Positions 32,853 to 40,564 of a stretch of DNA of 64,000 nt are shown in pieces. Positions within the stretch are counted from its first letter, which is position 1. The number at the start of each line of letters is the position of its first letter. This DNA comes from VRUE01 sp963730315 (GTDB lineage: Bacteria > Actinomycetota > Thermoleophilia > Solirubrobacterales > 70-9): NCBI GenBank assembly GCA_963730315.1, contig CAVSRD010000011.1:124001-188000 (forward strand), in the 5' to 3' direction. The position numbers and the translations under genes were made by a program. The notes beneath the pieces are model-generated. The model saw nothing but the letters and a program-made list of their open reading frames with translations, was not told where the DNA came from and did no database searches.

Positions 32853-33254
32853 ATGCATTTTTGGCTGAAGTCGATCGGCGCGGCAGATCACATGCTCAAC
32901 AAGAACTGGCTGGACGACCGCTACGACCTCCTCGACAGAATTCGATTCGCCGCGAACAAACGCCCAAGCGGAGTCTCCCGACACGATCGCCTAGTGCTCT
33001 ACGCGGCGGGATGGGAGTGCTTCTACGGAATTGCGATTGTTGAGTCGGCCGAAGCAACTGAGGATCTTGGCGAGGAGCGGTGGCCGTGGGTCTTGGACGT
33101 AAAGGTTCCGCTTGTCGTCCCGCGTCTTGATCTTGCCCCCTCTCTCGACGAAATGGATGTCGCGACCACTTCGGTCCGACAGCAGTCGCATATTCGGCTC
33201 ACCCAGGCGCAGTTCGACAAAGCTGTAGCCGCTCTTGTCGGTCTCGTTGCGTAA
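32853..33254 (+). CDS. Small EVE/PUA-like domain protein
   Basis: 133 residues; AAGGAG lies 10 nt before the ATG. The pattern DRLVLYAAGWECFYGIAIVE followed by WPWVLDVKVPLVVPRLDLAP resembles the EVE fold (YTH/PUA-like), in which a D/GxVxxYxxG strand and a G-I-x-x-V strand build the base-reading pocket. The remainder is a helix ending AVAALVGLVA. If correct, it would bind modified nucleic acid. It is divergent from the Mrr gene with a shared 183-nt regulatory gap, suggesting a linked defence role. The assignment rests on strand pattern, not on an exact signature. Confidence 0.55.
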   Translation: MHFWLKSIGAADHMLNKNWLDDRYDLLDRIRFAANKRPSGVSRHDRLVLYAAGWECFYGIAIVESAEATEDLGEERWPWVLDVKVPLVVPRLDLAPSLDEMDVATTSVRQQSHIRLTQAQFDKAVAALVGLVA

Positions 33255-33315
33255 CGACTGTCGGGTCGCGGCCCGCCCCCCCGTGATCCGCGGCCCTGGA
33301 TAATCCGGGCATCCC

Positions 33316-33389
33316 GGGGCGGTAGCTCAGTTGGTCAGAGCACGGGACTCATAATCCCTTGGTCGCTGGTTCGAGTCCAGCCCGCCCCA
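33316..33389 (+). tRNA. tRNA-Ile2 (CAU anticodon, lysidine-modified type)
   Basis: A full 74-nt cloverleaf: acceptor GGGGCGG / CCGCCCC with A73, D-stem GCTC / GAGC, anticodon loop CTCATAA, T-arm GCTGG-TTCGAGT-CCAGC. The anticodon is CAU, but the body (GACTCATAATC ... TTGGTCGCTGGTTCGAGTCC) matches tRNA-Ile2 (as E. coli ileX), not elongator Met, and it lacks initiator features. Expected to be converted by TilS to read AUA. CCA is not encoded. Confidence 0.85.
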
Positions 33390-33488
33390 TCCCAATGCTC
33401 GCTTGCTCGAGGTGGTATCGCTGCTGGCTCTCGCGCATTGCGATAGCGAGCCGACATCGGCGAGCAACGCTCGCCGCTTGACGCGCAC

Positions 33489-33914
33489 CTATCGCCGCCG
33501 ATCGGCACTTAGCGCCTTCGAGGCCCGCGCGCCGTTCTTCGCGAGCTCGTCGGCAACTCCGTTCTGCGCCCTGGAAATCCGAGCGAACCTGACCCCCCCT
33601 GGATACCGGGCCTTCTGCGCTTCGACCTCTTCCTTGAGCTGGATCAGGTGCTCGGCCCGCGCACGCGATGCCCCAGTGAGGTGGCCGACGACCACCGCCG
33701 AGTCCATCCGCACGTAAGCCGACGTCGCGCCCGCGTCCGCCGCGGCCCGCAGCGCGTTCCGAACCGCCATGTACTCGGCTTCGTTGTTCGTCGCGTCGCC
33801 GAGCGCTTCCGAGCTGAGCAAGTGCACGCCGCCCATGCCCACGACGACGTACCCCGCCCCGGCGGGACCGCCGTTCGGCATGGCAGCACCGTCGCTCCAG
33901 ATGTAGACCCTCAT
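33489..33914 (-). CDS. RNase HI-like protein
   Basis: 141 residues from the ATG at 33914, with GGAG upstream. The RNase H fold is clear: VYIWSDGAAMPNGGPAGAGY (first catalytic Asp; the usual Gly-x-Asp is Ser-Asp-Gly), GDATNNEAEYMAVRNAL (catalytic Glu), VRMDSAVVVGHL (Asp), and RAQNGVADELAKNGA (last Asp). All four acidic positions of the DEDD site are in place. It could hydrolyse RNA in RNA-DNA hybrids, or be a plant-type RNase H-like protein of unknown substrate. It lies between two tRNA genes. Confidence 0.85.
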   Translation of the reverse strand: MRVYIWSDGAAMPNGGPAGAGYVVVGMGGVHLLSSEALGDATNNEAEYMAVRNALRAAADAGATSAYVRMDSAVVVGHLTGASRARAEHLIQLKEEVEAQKARYPGGVRFARISRAQNGVADELAKNGARASKALSADRRR

Positions 33915-34181
33915 TTCTGTCTCCATTCGATCGTCACGCGATCGGGACGGAAACTACCGTAGGGCTCAGGGGACATTCGCGAACGCTGGCCCAAACGACG
34001 TTCTGGGCCCCACTCTGCAAAATGGTCCGGAGCGGGCATCTCTCGCGCGCCTGAGGAGACGCTCGCTTCCGCGTGAAAGCGTGAACGCTTGGCCGATACC
34101 TAATCCTTAGGACCAGGCTCCAAGAGATCGCCTATTCTGCTGCCGAAAGCCGGGGTTCGAAAGTCGTCCGGCCAACTCCAT
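33915..34181. other. Spacer with no visible gene
   Basis: About 265 bases of non-coding sequence upstream of two divergent genes. No clear hairpin or promoter could be assigned. An inverted CGATCG-like element lies near 33928-33940. Confidence 0.35.
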
Positions 34182-34397
34182 ATGGAGCAGCCGCAGAGAC
34201 TCGAAACCCCGCTCCTCAACTCGGATGAAGCCGCCAAGCTGCTGAATGTCCCCCGGGCCACGCTCTACGAACTGGTCCGGTCGCGGGGCCTCCCCCATGT
34301 CCGAATCGGGGAGCGAGGATTGCGCTTCACGCGCGAGGACCTCCAGGAATGGGTGCGCCAGAACACCTACGGCAATCGGAGCCGCGCCTCGCAATGA
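34182..34397 (+). CDS. Excisionase-like helix-turn-helix protein
   Basis: 71 residues. LLNSDEAAKLLNVPRATLYE is the winged-helix opening of the HTH_17/excisionase family, followed by RSRGLPHVRIGERGLRF and TREDLQEWV. These proteins bind att arms of integrated elements or act as small regulators. The gene lies 80 nt from the 3' end of tRNA-fMet and the att-like repeat, which is where excisionase genes of tRNA-integrated elements are usually found. No integrase gene is present in the window. Confidence 0.85.
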   Translation: MEQPQRLETPLLNSDEAAKLLNVPRATLYELVRSRGLPHVRIGERGLRFTREDLQEWVRQNTYGNRSRASQ

Positions 34398-34446
34398 CGG
34401 CTAACTGACGGCAACCGCCAATCGAGGAAATCGACAGAGAACGAAA

Positions 34447-34472
34447 AAAAGGCCCCATTTCCGGGGCCTTTT
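34447..34472. terminator. Hairpin terminator after tRNA-fMet
   Basis: A 10-bp perfect stem (AAAAGGCCCC / GGGGCCTTTT) with loop ATTTCC. On the minus strand the hairpin starts 5 nt downstream of tRNA-fMet and ends in a run of T. It is the right-hand copy of the repeat at 11549-11595. Confidence 0.85.
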
Positions 34473-34476
34473 CCTA

Positions 34477-34550
<74 letters not shown>

Positions 34551-34691
34551 GCGGTCCGTCCATGCTAGCAGCGTGCGGCTGCTGGGGCAGGGGAATCCCC
34601 GCGCCGGTGCAGGGTAAATTGGGAGATCGACGTGCCGGGCCGGACGCCGCCCGCGCCGCGGAGCGGCGCGCTCTAAAGTGCCCGGCCCCCG

Positions 34692-35627
34692 ATGGCTAGC
34701 GCTCCGCACAGAGTCGCCGTGATCGACGTCGGCACCAACTCGACGCGGCTGCTGATCGCCGACGTGACCGACGGCCGCATCCGCGAGGTCGAGCGGCAGA
34801 GCCGGGTGACTCGGCTCGGGCGGGGAGTCGACCTCTCCGGGCAGCTCTCCGACGAGGCGATCGATGCCGCCTGCGAGGCGATCGGCGACTACCTCGCGCT
34901 GTGCCGCGAGGACGACGCCGAGGAGATCGCCGCGATGGCCACCAGCGCCGTTCGCGATGCCTCGAACGGCGCCGCCTTCGTCGCCGAGCTGCGCGAGCGG
35001 TTCGCGCTCTCGGCGCGAGTGCTCGACGGCGAGCAGGAGGCGCGCCTCACCTATCGCGGCGCCACCGCGGAGCGACCGCCCGACGGGCCGACCCTGGTGA
35101 TCGACATCGGCGGCGGCTCGACCGAGCTGATCGTCGGCACCGGCAGGGAGATCGCCTTCCACGCCTCGCTGCAGGCGGGGGTCGTCCGCCATACCGAGCG
35201 GCACGTCTCCGACGATCCCCCGACGGCCGCTGAGCTGGAGGCGCTCGCGGCCGATGTGCGGGCGCTGATCGCCGCCTCGCTCGCGGGCCACGCCGAAGCG
35301 CGGGCGACCGCCGCAATCGCCGTCGCGGGCACGCCTACCTCCCTCGCCGCAGTCGAGATGGAGCTCGAGCCCTACGACCCGAGCCGCGTGCACGGCCATG
35401 TCCTCTCCCTCGCGACGATTCAGCGACTGCTCTCGCGCTTCGCCTCCGTTCCGCTCGCCGAGCGCGTTGCGATTCCCGGCCTGCACCCCGATCGCGCCCA
35501 GACGATCATCGCCGGCGCCGTCATCCTGATCGAGGCGATGCGCGCCTTCGACCTCGACAGGGTCGAGGTGTCCGAGCACGACATCCTCTACGGAACGGCT
35601 CTTCAGGCAGCCGCCGATTGCGGATAA
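34692..35627 (+). CDS. Exopolyphosphatase / pppGpp phosphohydrolase family (Ppx/GppA)
   Basis: 311 residues, ATG at 34692. VIDVGTNSTRLLIAD and VIDIGGGSTELIVGT are the two phosphate-binding loops of the ASKHA fold, with the catalytic Glu region in MATSAVRDASN. The length equals the short actinobacterial form, which lacks the C-terminal HD-like domain of E. coli Ppx. Short forms usually degrade polyphosphate, sometimes pppGpp. It stands alone next to tRNA-fMet, transcribed in the opposite direction. Confidence 0.9.
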   Translation: MASAPHRVAVIDVGTNSTRLLIADVTDGRIREVERQSRVTRLGRGVDLSGQLSDEAIDAACEAIGDYLALCREDDAEEIAAMATSAVRDASNGAAFVAELRERFALSARVLDGEQEARLTYRGATAERPPDGPTLVIDIGGGSTELIVGTGREIAFHASLQAGVVRHTERHVSDDPPTAAELEALAADVRALIAASLAGHAEARATAAIAVAGTPTSLAAVEMELEPYDPSRVHGHVLSLATIQRLLSRFASVPLAERVAIPGLHPDRAQTIIAGAVILIEAMRAFDLDRVEVSEHDILYGTALQAAADCG

Positions 35628-36047
35628 CCCACATGAACGGCTCCGTGCCAAACCCGTGGGACCCGGTGTACAGGTGGGTTTTCCGAGTCCTTACAGATGG
35701 GCAAACGCACCGCTCTAACCACTAAAAGTTGGTAGTAGCTTGCTACCGAATTATTAGTAGGCACAAATCCCGCACCTGGACAAATCGGATAGCCGGCCGC
35801 ATAATCCTCCCCATCGGGGACGAGGTGAGGGCGAAAACCCCATCCTCAACCCGACTATAGGGTTCGGGCGATTGCCGCATTATGGCGCCTCCCGCCGTCC
35901 GATCCCAACGAATAAGCACTGGTCCCTGGAGACGTACCCCTGCCCGTCCTAAGGGGCCAACTTGAATCGGCCGCCAGCGATGGCGGTCGATTCTCGTTCG
36001 GGGCCGGTGCGATGGCCGGCCGGCAGATCGGCCGGCGTTCCGCATTC
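35628..36047. other. 420-nt non-coding region, lower GC, with hairpins
   Basis: No convincing gene. It is richer in A/T than its neighbours, has a small inverted repeat GGTAG / CTACC (35730-35746), and ends in two hairpins. One (35964-35993) has 13 pairs and a GCGA tetraloop. The other is CCGGCCG / CGGCCGG near 36015-36034. It could hold a small RNA or a long leader. Confidence 0.5.
35964..35993. other. Strong hairpin with GNRA tetraloop
   Basis: GAATCGGCCGCCA pairs with TGGCGGTCGATTC over 13 positions (one G-T wobble if read as plus-strand RNA) around the loop GCGA. No T-run follows on either strand, so it is not a classical terminator. Confidence 0.5.
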
Positions 36048-37658
36048 TCAAGCCAGATTCGACTTCCGCGGGTAGACGACTTCGGGGTCGGTCAGGACGT
36101 TGACCAGGGTCGGCCGGCCCGACTCAAAGGCCCGCTCCAGAACCGGCCGCAACTGCTCGGGGTCGCTCACCACGGCCCCCTCGCAGCCGAGCGCTTCGAC
36201 CACCTTCTCGTAGGGCGTCTCGGGCCGCAGCTCGGCCGCCACCGAGTATCCGTAGAGGAACTTCATCGGGTGGTGCTCGAGCGCCCAGATGCCGTTGTTG
36301 CCCATCACGCCGACCACCGGCAGACCGTGACGCGCCAAAGTGTCGAACTCCATGCCCGCGAAACCGAAGGCACCGTCGCCGAGCAGGAGGCAGACCTGCC
36401 GATCGGGGTGGGCGAGCTTCGCTCCGAGCGCCTGGCCGGGCCCCGCGCCGAGGCAGCCGAACGGTCCCGGGTCCATCCAGCAGCCCGGCTCGTAGGTCTC
36501 GACGAAGCGACCGGCGTAGGAAACGAAGTCGCCGCCGTCGCCAACCACGATCGCGTCGCGGTCCAGCACCTCCCCCAGCTCGCGATAAACGCGAACCGGG
36601 TGCAGCGGCGAGCGGGGATCGTCCAGCTCCTCCCGCTCGGCGGCCCGCCGCTCCGCCTCGACCGCGCGCAGCTCCTCGAGCCAGGCGTCGCTGCGGCGCA
36701 CCGCGCCGGCGAGCGACTCGCGGATCGCCGCCAGGGTCGGTGCGACGTCGCCCACCAGGTCGACCTCAGGCGCCCGGTTGGCGGTGAGCGCGTTGGCGGC
36801 CGCGTCGAGCCGGATCAGCGTCGTCTCCTCGCCGAAGCTGCCGCCGAAACCGAGCCGGAAGTCGATCGGGACCCCGACCACGAGGACCACGTCGGCACCC
36901 TTCAGGCCGGCGCCGCGCGCCCGGCTGAACGCCAGCTCGTGATCGGCGGCCAGGCAACCTCGGCCCAACCCGTTGAGGAAGACCGGGATGCCGAGCGCCT
37001 CGGCCAGCTCCTTCAGGTCCTTCTCGCCGCGGCCCCAGTAGAGGCCGGTCCCGGCCATGATCGCCGGCCGCTCCGCACCGGCCAGCAGCGCCGCCGCCCT
37101 CTCGACCCCCTCCGCCGGCGTCGGCTCGTCCGCAGAGGCGTCAGGAATCCCCGCCTCCGCCTCGCTGAACACGACATCGAGCGGGTAGTCGACGAAGGTC
37201 GGGCCGCTCGGCGCGGCGAGCGCCAGGTCAAGGGCCGCCGCGGTCCGCGCCCCGATCCGCTCCGCCTCCTTCACCGTCTCCGCCGACTTGACGAGGGGCG
37301 AGACGAAGGGCAGGTGGTCGATCTCCTGCAGCGAGCCCGCCCCCCAGCGCAGCTCCGGGGCCCGCCCGCCGAGCACGCAGACCGGCGAGCCGTTCGCCTG
37401 GGCGCCGGCGATCGCGCTGACCCCGTTGGTCACCCCCGGGCCGGCGGTCAGCGCCGCCGCCCCGAGCCGCCGCGTCGCCTTCGCGAACCCCTCGGCGGCG
37501 AACACCGCCGACTGCTCGTGCCGCACGTCGACGATCTCGATCCCCTCCGCGCGGCAGCCGTCGTAGATCGAGAACAGGTGCCCGCCGGAGAGCGTGAACA
37601 GGTGGCTGACCCCGCGTGACTTCAGCGCCTTGGCGACTATGCGCCCTCCGTGCTCCAC
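36048..37658 (-). CDS. Thiamine-diphosphate-dependent enzyme, acetolactate-synthase-like
   Basis: 536 residues with the three-domain layout of the family. The N-terminal Pyr domain has VRHEQSAVFAAEGFAKATR (activating Glu), LTAGPGVTNGV and GSLQEIDHLPF. The middle domain has WGRGEKDLKELAEALGIP and FLNGLGRG. The C-terminal PP domain has LLLGDGAFGFAGMEFDTLAR and GNNGIW (the GDG...NN Mg/ThDP motif). The best fit is a member related to IlvB/2-hydroxyacyl-CoA lyase. Without a small regulatory subunit gene beside it, true acetolactate synthase in branched-chain biosynthesis is unlikely. Reaction and substrate are open. Confidence 0.85.
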   Translation of the reverse strand: MEHGGRIVAKALKSRGVSHLFTLSGGHLFSIYDGCRAEGIEIVDVRHEQSAVFAAEGFAKATRRLGAAALTAGPGVTNGVSAIAGAQANGSPVCVLGGRAPELRWGAGSLQEIDHLPFVSPLVKSAETVKEAERIGARTAAALDLALAAPSGPTFVDYPLDVVFSEAEAGIPDASADEPTPAEGVERAAALLAGAERPAIMAGTGLYWGRGEKDLKELAEALGIPVFLNGLGRGCLAADHELAFSRARGAGLKGADVVLVVGVPIDFRLGFGGSFGEETTLIRLDAAANALTANRAPEVDLVGDVAPTLAAIRESLAGAVRRSDAWLEELRAVEAERRAAEREELDDPRSPLHPVRVYRELGEVLDRDAIVVGDGGDFVSYAGRFVETYEPGCWMDPGPFGCLGAGPGQALGAKLAHPDRQVCLLLGDGAFGFAGMEFDTLARHGLPVVGVMGNNGIWALEHHPMKFLYGYSVAAELRPETPYEKVVEALGCEGAVVSDPEQLRPVLERAFESGRPTLVNVLTDPEVVYPRKSNLA

Positions 37659-37724
37659 GGGGCGAGCCTATGTCAACCGACTAGCGAGCGTCACGATCCG
37701 AGCGAGCGGCGGAATAATGAGGAC

Positions 37725-37810
37725 GCCCGGGTGGCGAAACTGGCAAAAGCGGCGCACTTAAAATGCGCTGCCCCTTCGGGGGCTTGCGGGTTCGAGTCCC
37801 GCCCCGGGCA
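37725..37810 (+). tRNA. tRNA-Leu (UAA)
   Basis: An 86-nt class II tRNA: acceptor GCCCGGG / CCCGGGC with A73, anticodon loop CTTAAAA (anticodon TAA), a long variable arm (CTGCCCCTTCGGGGGCTT), and T-arm GCGGG-TTCGAGT-CCCGC. CCA is not encoded. It lies in the gap between the TPP-enzyme and sigma-factor genes. Confidence 0.95.
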
Positions 37811-37970
37811 CTTTCGCTGAGAGGGCCGGCGGGGCGCCGGCGGGACGGGTGTTCGGCGCGGATAAAGGCTGAGTAAAACTTTGTCCGGACCGCAACTACG
37901 TCGTTGGTACGGTGTCCCTTGGTTTAAGAAGACGAAGCCATCCCACAACGCCTTCCCTGGAGAGTGAAGC

Positions 37971-39578
37971 TTGGAGGCATCGGCTCTAACCCACGCCAGC
38001 CAGCACGGGCTTCTAGCCCGCCGCTCACCGTTGCTCAGGCTGCAGGGGGACGAGCGGCTGATCGCGATGGCGAGAAAGGGCAACGCAGGCGCCTTCGAGA
38101 CGATCGTCGACCGCTACCAGGGTCGCCTGCTGGGCTTCTGCCGGCAGATGCTGGGGTCGACCGAGGACGCCGAGGACGTCCTCCAGGAGGTCTTCGTCAA
38201 CGCCTACCGGGCGATGCTCGCCGACGATCGCGAGATCAACCTGCGGCCCTGGCTGTACCGGATCGCCCGCAACCGCTGCCTCAACCACCTCCGTAAACCG
38301 ACCGCCGACGCCCAGGAATCGATGGACATGGTGCCGGTCGTCGAGGCCGCCTCGACCGCCGAGAAAGTCCACAACCGAGAGGAGTTCCGCCAGCTCCTCG
38401 ACGATGTCGGCAAGCTTCCCGAGACGCAGCGCTCGGCGCTGCTGCTGCGAGAGATGGACGCGATGTCCTACGAGGAAATCGCGGCCGCGATGGAGACCAG
38501 CGTGCCGTCAATCAAGTCGCTGCTGGTGCGGGCGCGGATCTCCCTCGCCGAGGCGAGCCAGGCGAGACAGCTGACCTGCGGCGAGGTCCGCCTTGAGCTG
38601 GCCGAGGCGGCCGAGGGCCTGCGCAAGGTCGCCGGCCCGGTGCGGCGGCACGTGCGCGACTGCGAGGAGTGCGCCGACTTCCGCTCCCAGGTCCGCTCGA
38701 ACGACAAGGTGCTGGCGGCGCTGTTCCCGGCCGGGGCGTTGGTCGCGCTGAAGGGCTTCATCGTCTCCAAGCTCGGCTTCGGCGGTGCCGGAGGCGCCGC
38801 CGGCAGCACCGGCGGCGGCGCAGCGGCGGGAGCCGGCGCGGGCGCCACCGCTACCGCGACGGGCGCGGTTGGCAGCGTCGGCGCAGCGATCGGCGGCGGC
38901 GGCGCAGCTAGCGGGATCGGCGCGGTCGGCGGGGCGGTCGGAACCAAGGCCGTGGCCGGCGTCGTCACCGCTGCGGTGATCACCGCCGGCGCGGTGGAGG
39001 TCAACCGACAGGCCGACACCACTCCAGCCAACCCCGTCCCGAAGAGCGCCGCGCCCGCCCGCATCTTCAAGCCCACCTCGCCCGCGATCGCTCAACGGCA
39101 CGCCGCTGCGCCGCAGCCGACGCCCCAAACTGCCGTGACGCCGGTGCCCGCCCCGCAACCCGAATCCACGCCCCCGGCGCCCGCCCCGGCTCCGGCCGCG
39201 CCCGCCGTGGAAGCGCCGTCGAGCAACGAAGCCGCCGGGCAGTCGAACACGAGCGAAGAGAACGACGAAACGGCGACGGCGAAAGAAAAGGCCACCAAGC
39301 TGACCGGGGCCAAACCGCCGACCGGCACCGCGGGGGCGCCGACCGGCAGCGAAACCGTCGTCGTCACGGTAGGCGGCCCGGCGCCACCGGCCGAAGGCAC
39401 CCCCCCACCGAGCGAATCGGCGCCGCCGACCGAAGAAACGGCGCCGCCCGCCGAAGAATCCGCGCCGCCGGACGAATCGAGCGGCGACAGCACGGAAGCG
39501 TCGGCCCCGCCTTCCGAAGAAGCCCCCGCCGAAGGGTTGAACACCGGCCGGGGTCCTAACCGAGGCCGATCACCTTGA
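37971..39578 (+). CDS. ECF sigma factor fused to a zinc anti-sigma domain, a membrane segment and a Pro-rich tail
   Basis: 535 residues from a TTG with GGAG upstream. Sigma region 2 (AFETIVDRYQGRLLGFCRQM, EDAEDVLQEVFVNAYRAM) and region 4 (LPETQRSALLLREMDAMSYE, IAAAMETSVPSIKSLLVRAR) lie within the first 190 residues. Next comes LTCGEVRLELAE ... RRHVRDCEECADF, a C...HxxxCxxC zinc anti-sigma (ZAS) motif, at about 200-232. Hydrophobic Gly/Ala-rich stretches (about 245-345) can cross the membrane, followed by about 190 residues of Pro/Ala/Glu-rich tail. A sigma factor and its membrane anti-sigma are normally two proteins; here one chain carries both, so activity may be released by proteolysis. The 3' end overlaps the convergent R2lox gene by 23 nt. 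Confidence 0.85.
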   Translation: MEASALTHASQHGLLARRSPLLRLQGDERLIAMARKGNAGAFETIVDRYQGRLLGFCRQMLGSTEDAEDVLQEVFVNAYRAMLADDREINLRPWLYRIARNRCLNHLRKPTADAQESMDMVPVVEAASTAEKVHNREEFRQLLDDVGKLPETQRSALLLREMDAMSYEEIAAAMETSVPSIKSLLVRARISLAEASQARQLTCGEVRLELAEAAEGLRKVAGPVRRHVRDCEECADFRSQVRSNDKVLAALFPAGALVALKGFIVSKLGFGGAGGAAGSTGGGAAAGAGAGATATATGAVGSVGAAIGGGGAASGIGAVGGAVGTKAVAGVVTAAVITAGAVEVNRQADTTPANPVPKSAAPARIFKPTSPAIAQRHAAAPQPTPQTAVTPVPAPQPESTPPAPAPAPAAPAVEAPSSNEAAGQSNTSEENDETATAKEKATKLTGAKPPTGTAGAPTGSETVVVTVGGPAPPAEGTPPPSESAPPTEETAPPAEESAPPDESSGDSTEASAPPSEEAPAEGLNTGRGPNRGRSP

Positions 39579-40479
39579 GGCGGCGCATCAGGCAAGTGCC
39601 CGCGAACTCACGCGTGTCGGCCAGCGAGTAGCCGAACCGTTCGAAGTCGTCGTCATCCGGCGCCCAGGGCGGCGAGAGCACCCCGTCCGCGACCGGCAGC
39701 GCTTCCTCCAGGGTGCGCTGGATCGCCTTCTTGCAACGATCCTCCTCGCGCGCCTTCTCGCGCAGGAAGACCGAGCCGAAGGCGACGTGGCGGTGCTCGT
39801 CGCGCGCAACGTTCTGGAAGCCCTCGACGAAAGCCGGCAGCGTCCCTTCGCGCTCGTTGTAGTCCATGATGAAGTGCTGCCCGGTGAGCGCCAGCATCCC
39901 CTCGATAACCATGTGGTAGAGGGTCACCGCCTCGACCAGCGCCTCGGTGTCCTGCGGCTCGGCCGAGAGGCGATCGGTGCGCTCCTTCAGCATCCCGTCG
40001 AACAGCTGGCCGAAGTTCTCGTTGAGGTGCTCGGAGGTCCGCTCGAGCATCTGCGGGAGCCCATCGACGTCGAGCACGCCGACCTCCCTGTAGAAGCGCT
40101 CGAAGAAGCGCACATGGCGCGCCTCGTCGGCGATCTGCGTGCAGAGGAAGATTTTCTGATCCTCGGTCGGCGCGGCGCGCATGATTGGCCCCAGCTCCTC
40201 GGCGACCCTCTGCTCGCCGATGAAGAAGGCGGAGAGCCCGTACATCCGCTGGAAGCGCTCTTCCTCGTCGAAGCCCAGCCAGTCCTCCCGGTCGCTGCTG
40301 AAGTCCAGCTCCTGCGTCTGCCACTGCTGTCGCTCCCATAGCGAGTAAAGCTCCTCGTAGGTGAGCAGCTTGACGTCCGCCGTACGGTCAGCCGCCTCGT
40401 TCAGGGCGGGGTCTGCGGTCGCCTGGAAGTCGGCCCGCTCGGTCCTCGATTGCGTCCGGATTGCCTCTTTGGCTTCCAT
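39556..40479 (-). CDS. R2-like ligand-binding oxidase (R2lox), ferritin superfamily
   Basis: 307 residues, the usual length of R2lox and shorter than catalytic NrdB. Metal ligands are visible in four helices: FFIGEQRVAEEL (Glu), ADEARHVRFF (Glu and His), YHMVIEGMLALTG (Glu) and ARDEHRHVAFGS (Glu and His). The Val of GEQRV and the Tyr of TLYHMV stand where R2lox proteins form their Val-Tyr crosslink after O2 activation at a Mn/Fe centre. No ribonucleotide reductase large subunit gene is nearby, supporting an oxidase role. The physiological substrate of R2lox is unknown. Confidence 0.8.
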   Translation of the reverse strand: MEAKEAIRTQSRTERADFQATADPALNEAADRTADVKLLTYEELYSLWERQQWQTQELDFSSDREDWLGFDEEERFQRMYGLSAFFIGEQRVAEELGPIMRAAPTEDQKIFLCTQIADEARHVRFFERFYREVGVLDVDGLPQMLERTSEHLNENFGQLFDGMLKERTDRLSAEPQDTEALVEAVTLYHMVIEGMLALTGQHFIMDYNEREGTLPAFVEGFQNVARDEHRHVAFGSVFLREKAREEDRCKKAIQRTLEEALPVADGVLSPPWAPDDDDFERFGYSLADTREFAGTCLMRRLKVIGLG

Positions 40480-40564
40480 CTGTCTGTGCCTCTCTTCGGC
40501 TCGGCGCTGGGGAAGAGGCGAGCCTAGCAGCGCGACTGGCCGGCCAGCCAGTCGCGTGACCGCG

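Noticed and set aside
34182..34397. Complete prophage or integrative element with integrase
   Set aside because: Only an excisionase-like gene and a broken primase gene remain; no tyrosine or serine recombinase, capsid or conjugation gene is visible.
35743..36051. A 102-codon minus-strand frame in the 35.6-36.0 kb gap
   Set aside because: No ribosome site, composition unlike protein, and it runs through hairpins; no family resemblance.
36048..37658. Assignment as biosynthetic acetolactate synthase (ilvB)
   Set aside because: ThDP motifs fit the superfamily, but there is no ilvN/ilvC neighbour and the active-site loop cannot be assigned with confidence, so only the family is given.
39556..40479. 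Assignment as ribonucleotide reductase small subunit (nrdB)
   Set aside because: Too short, no large subunit gene nearby, and R2lox-type Val and Tyr positions are present.
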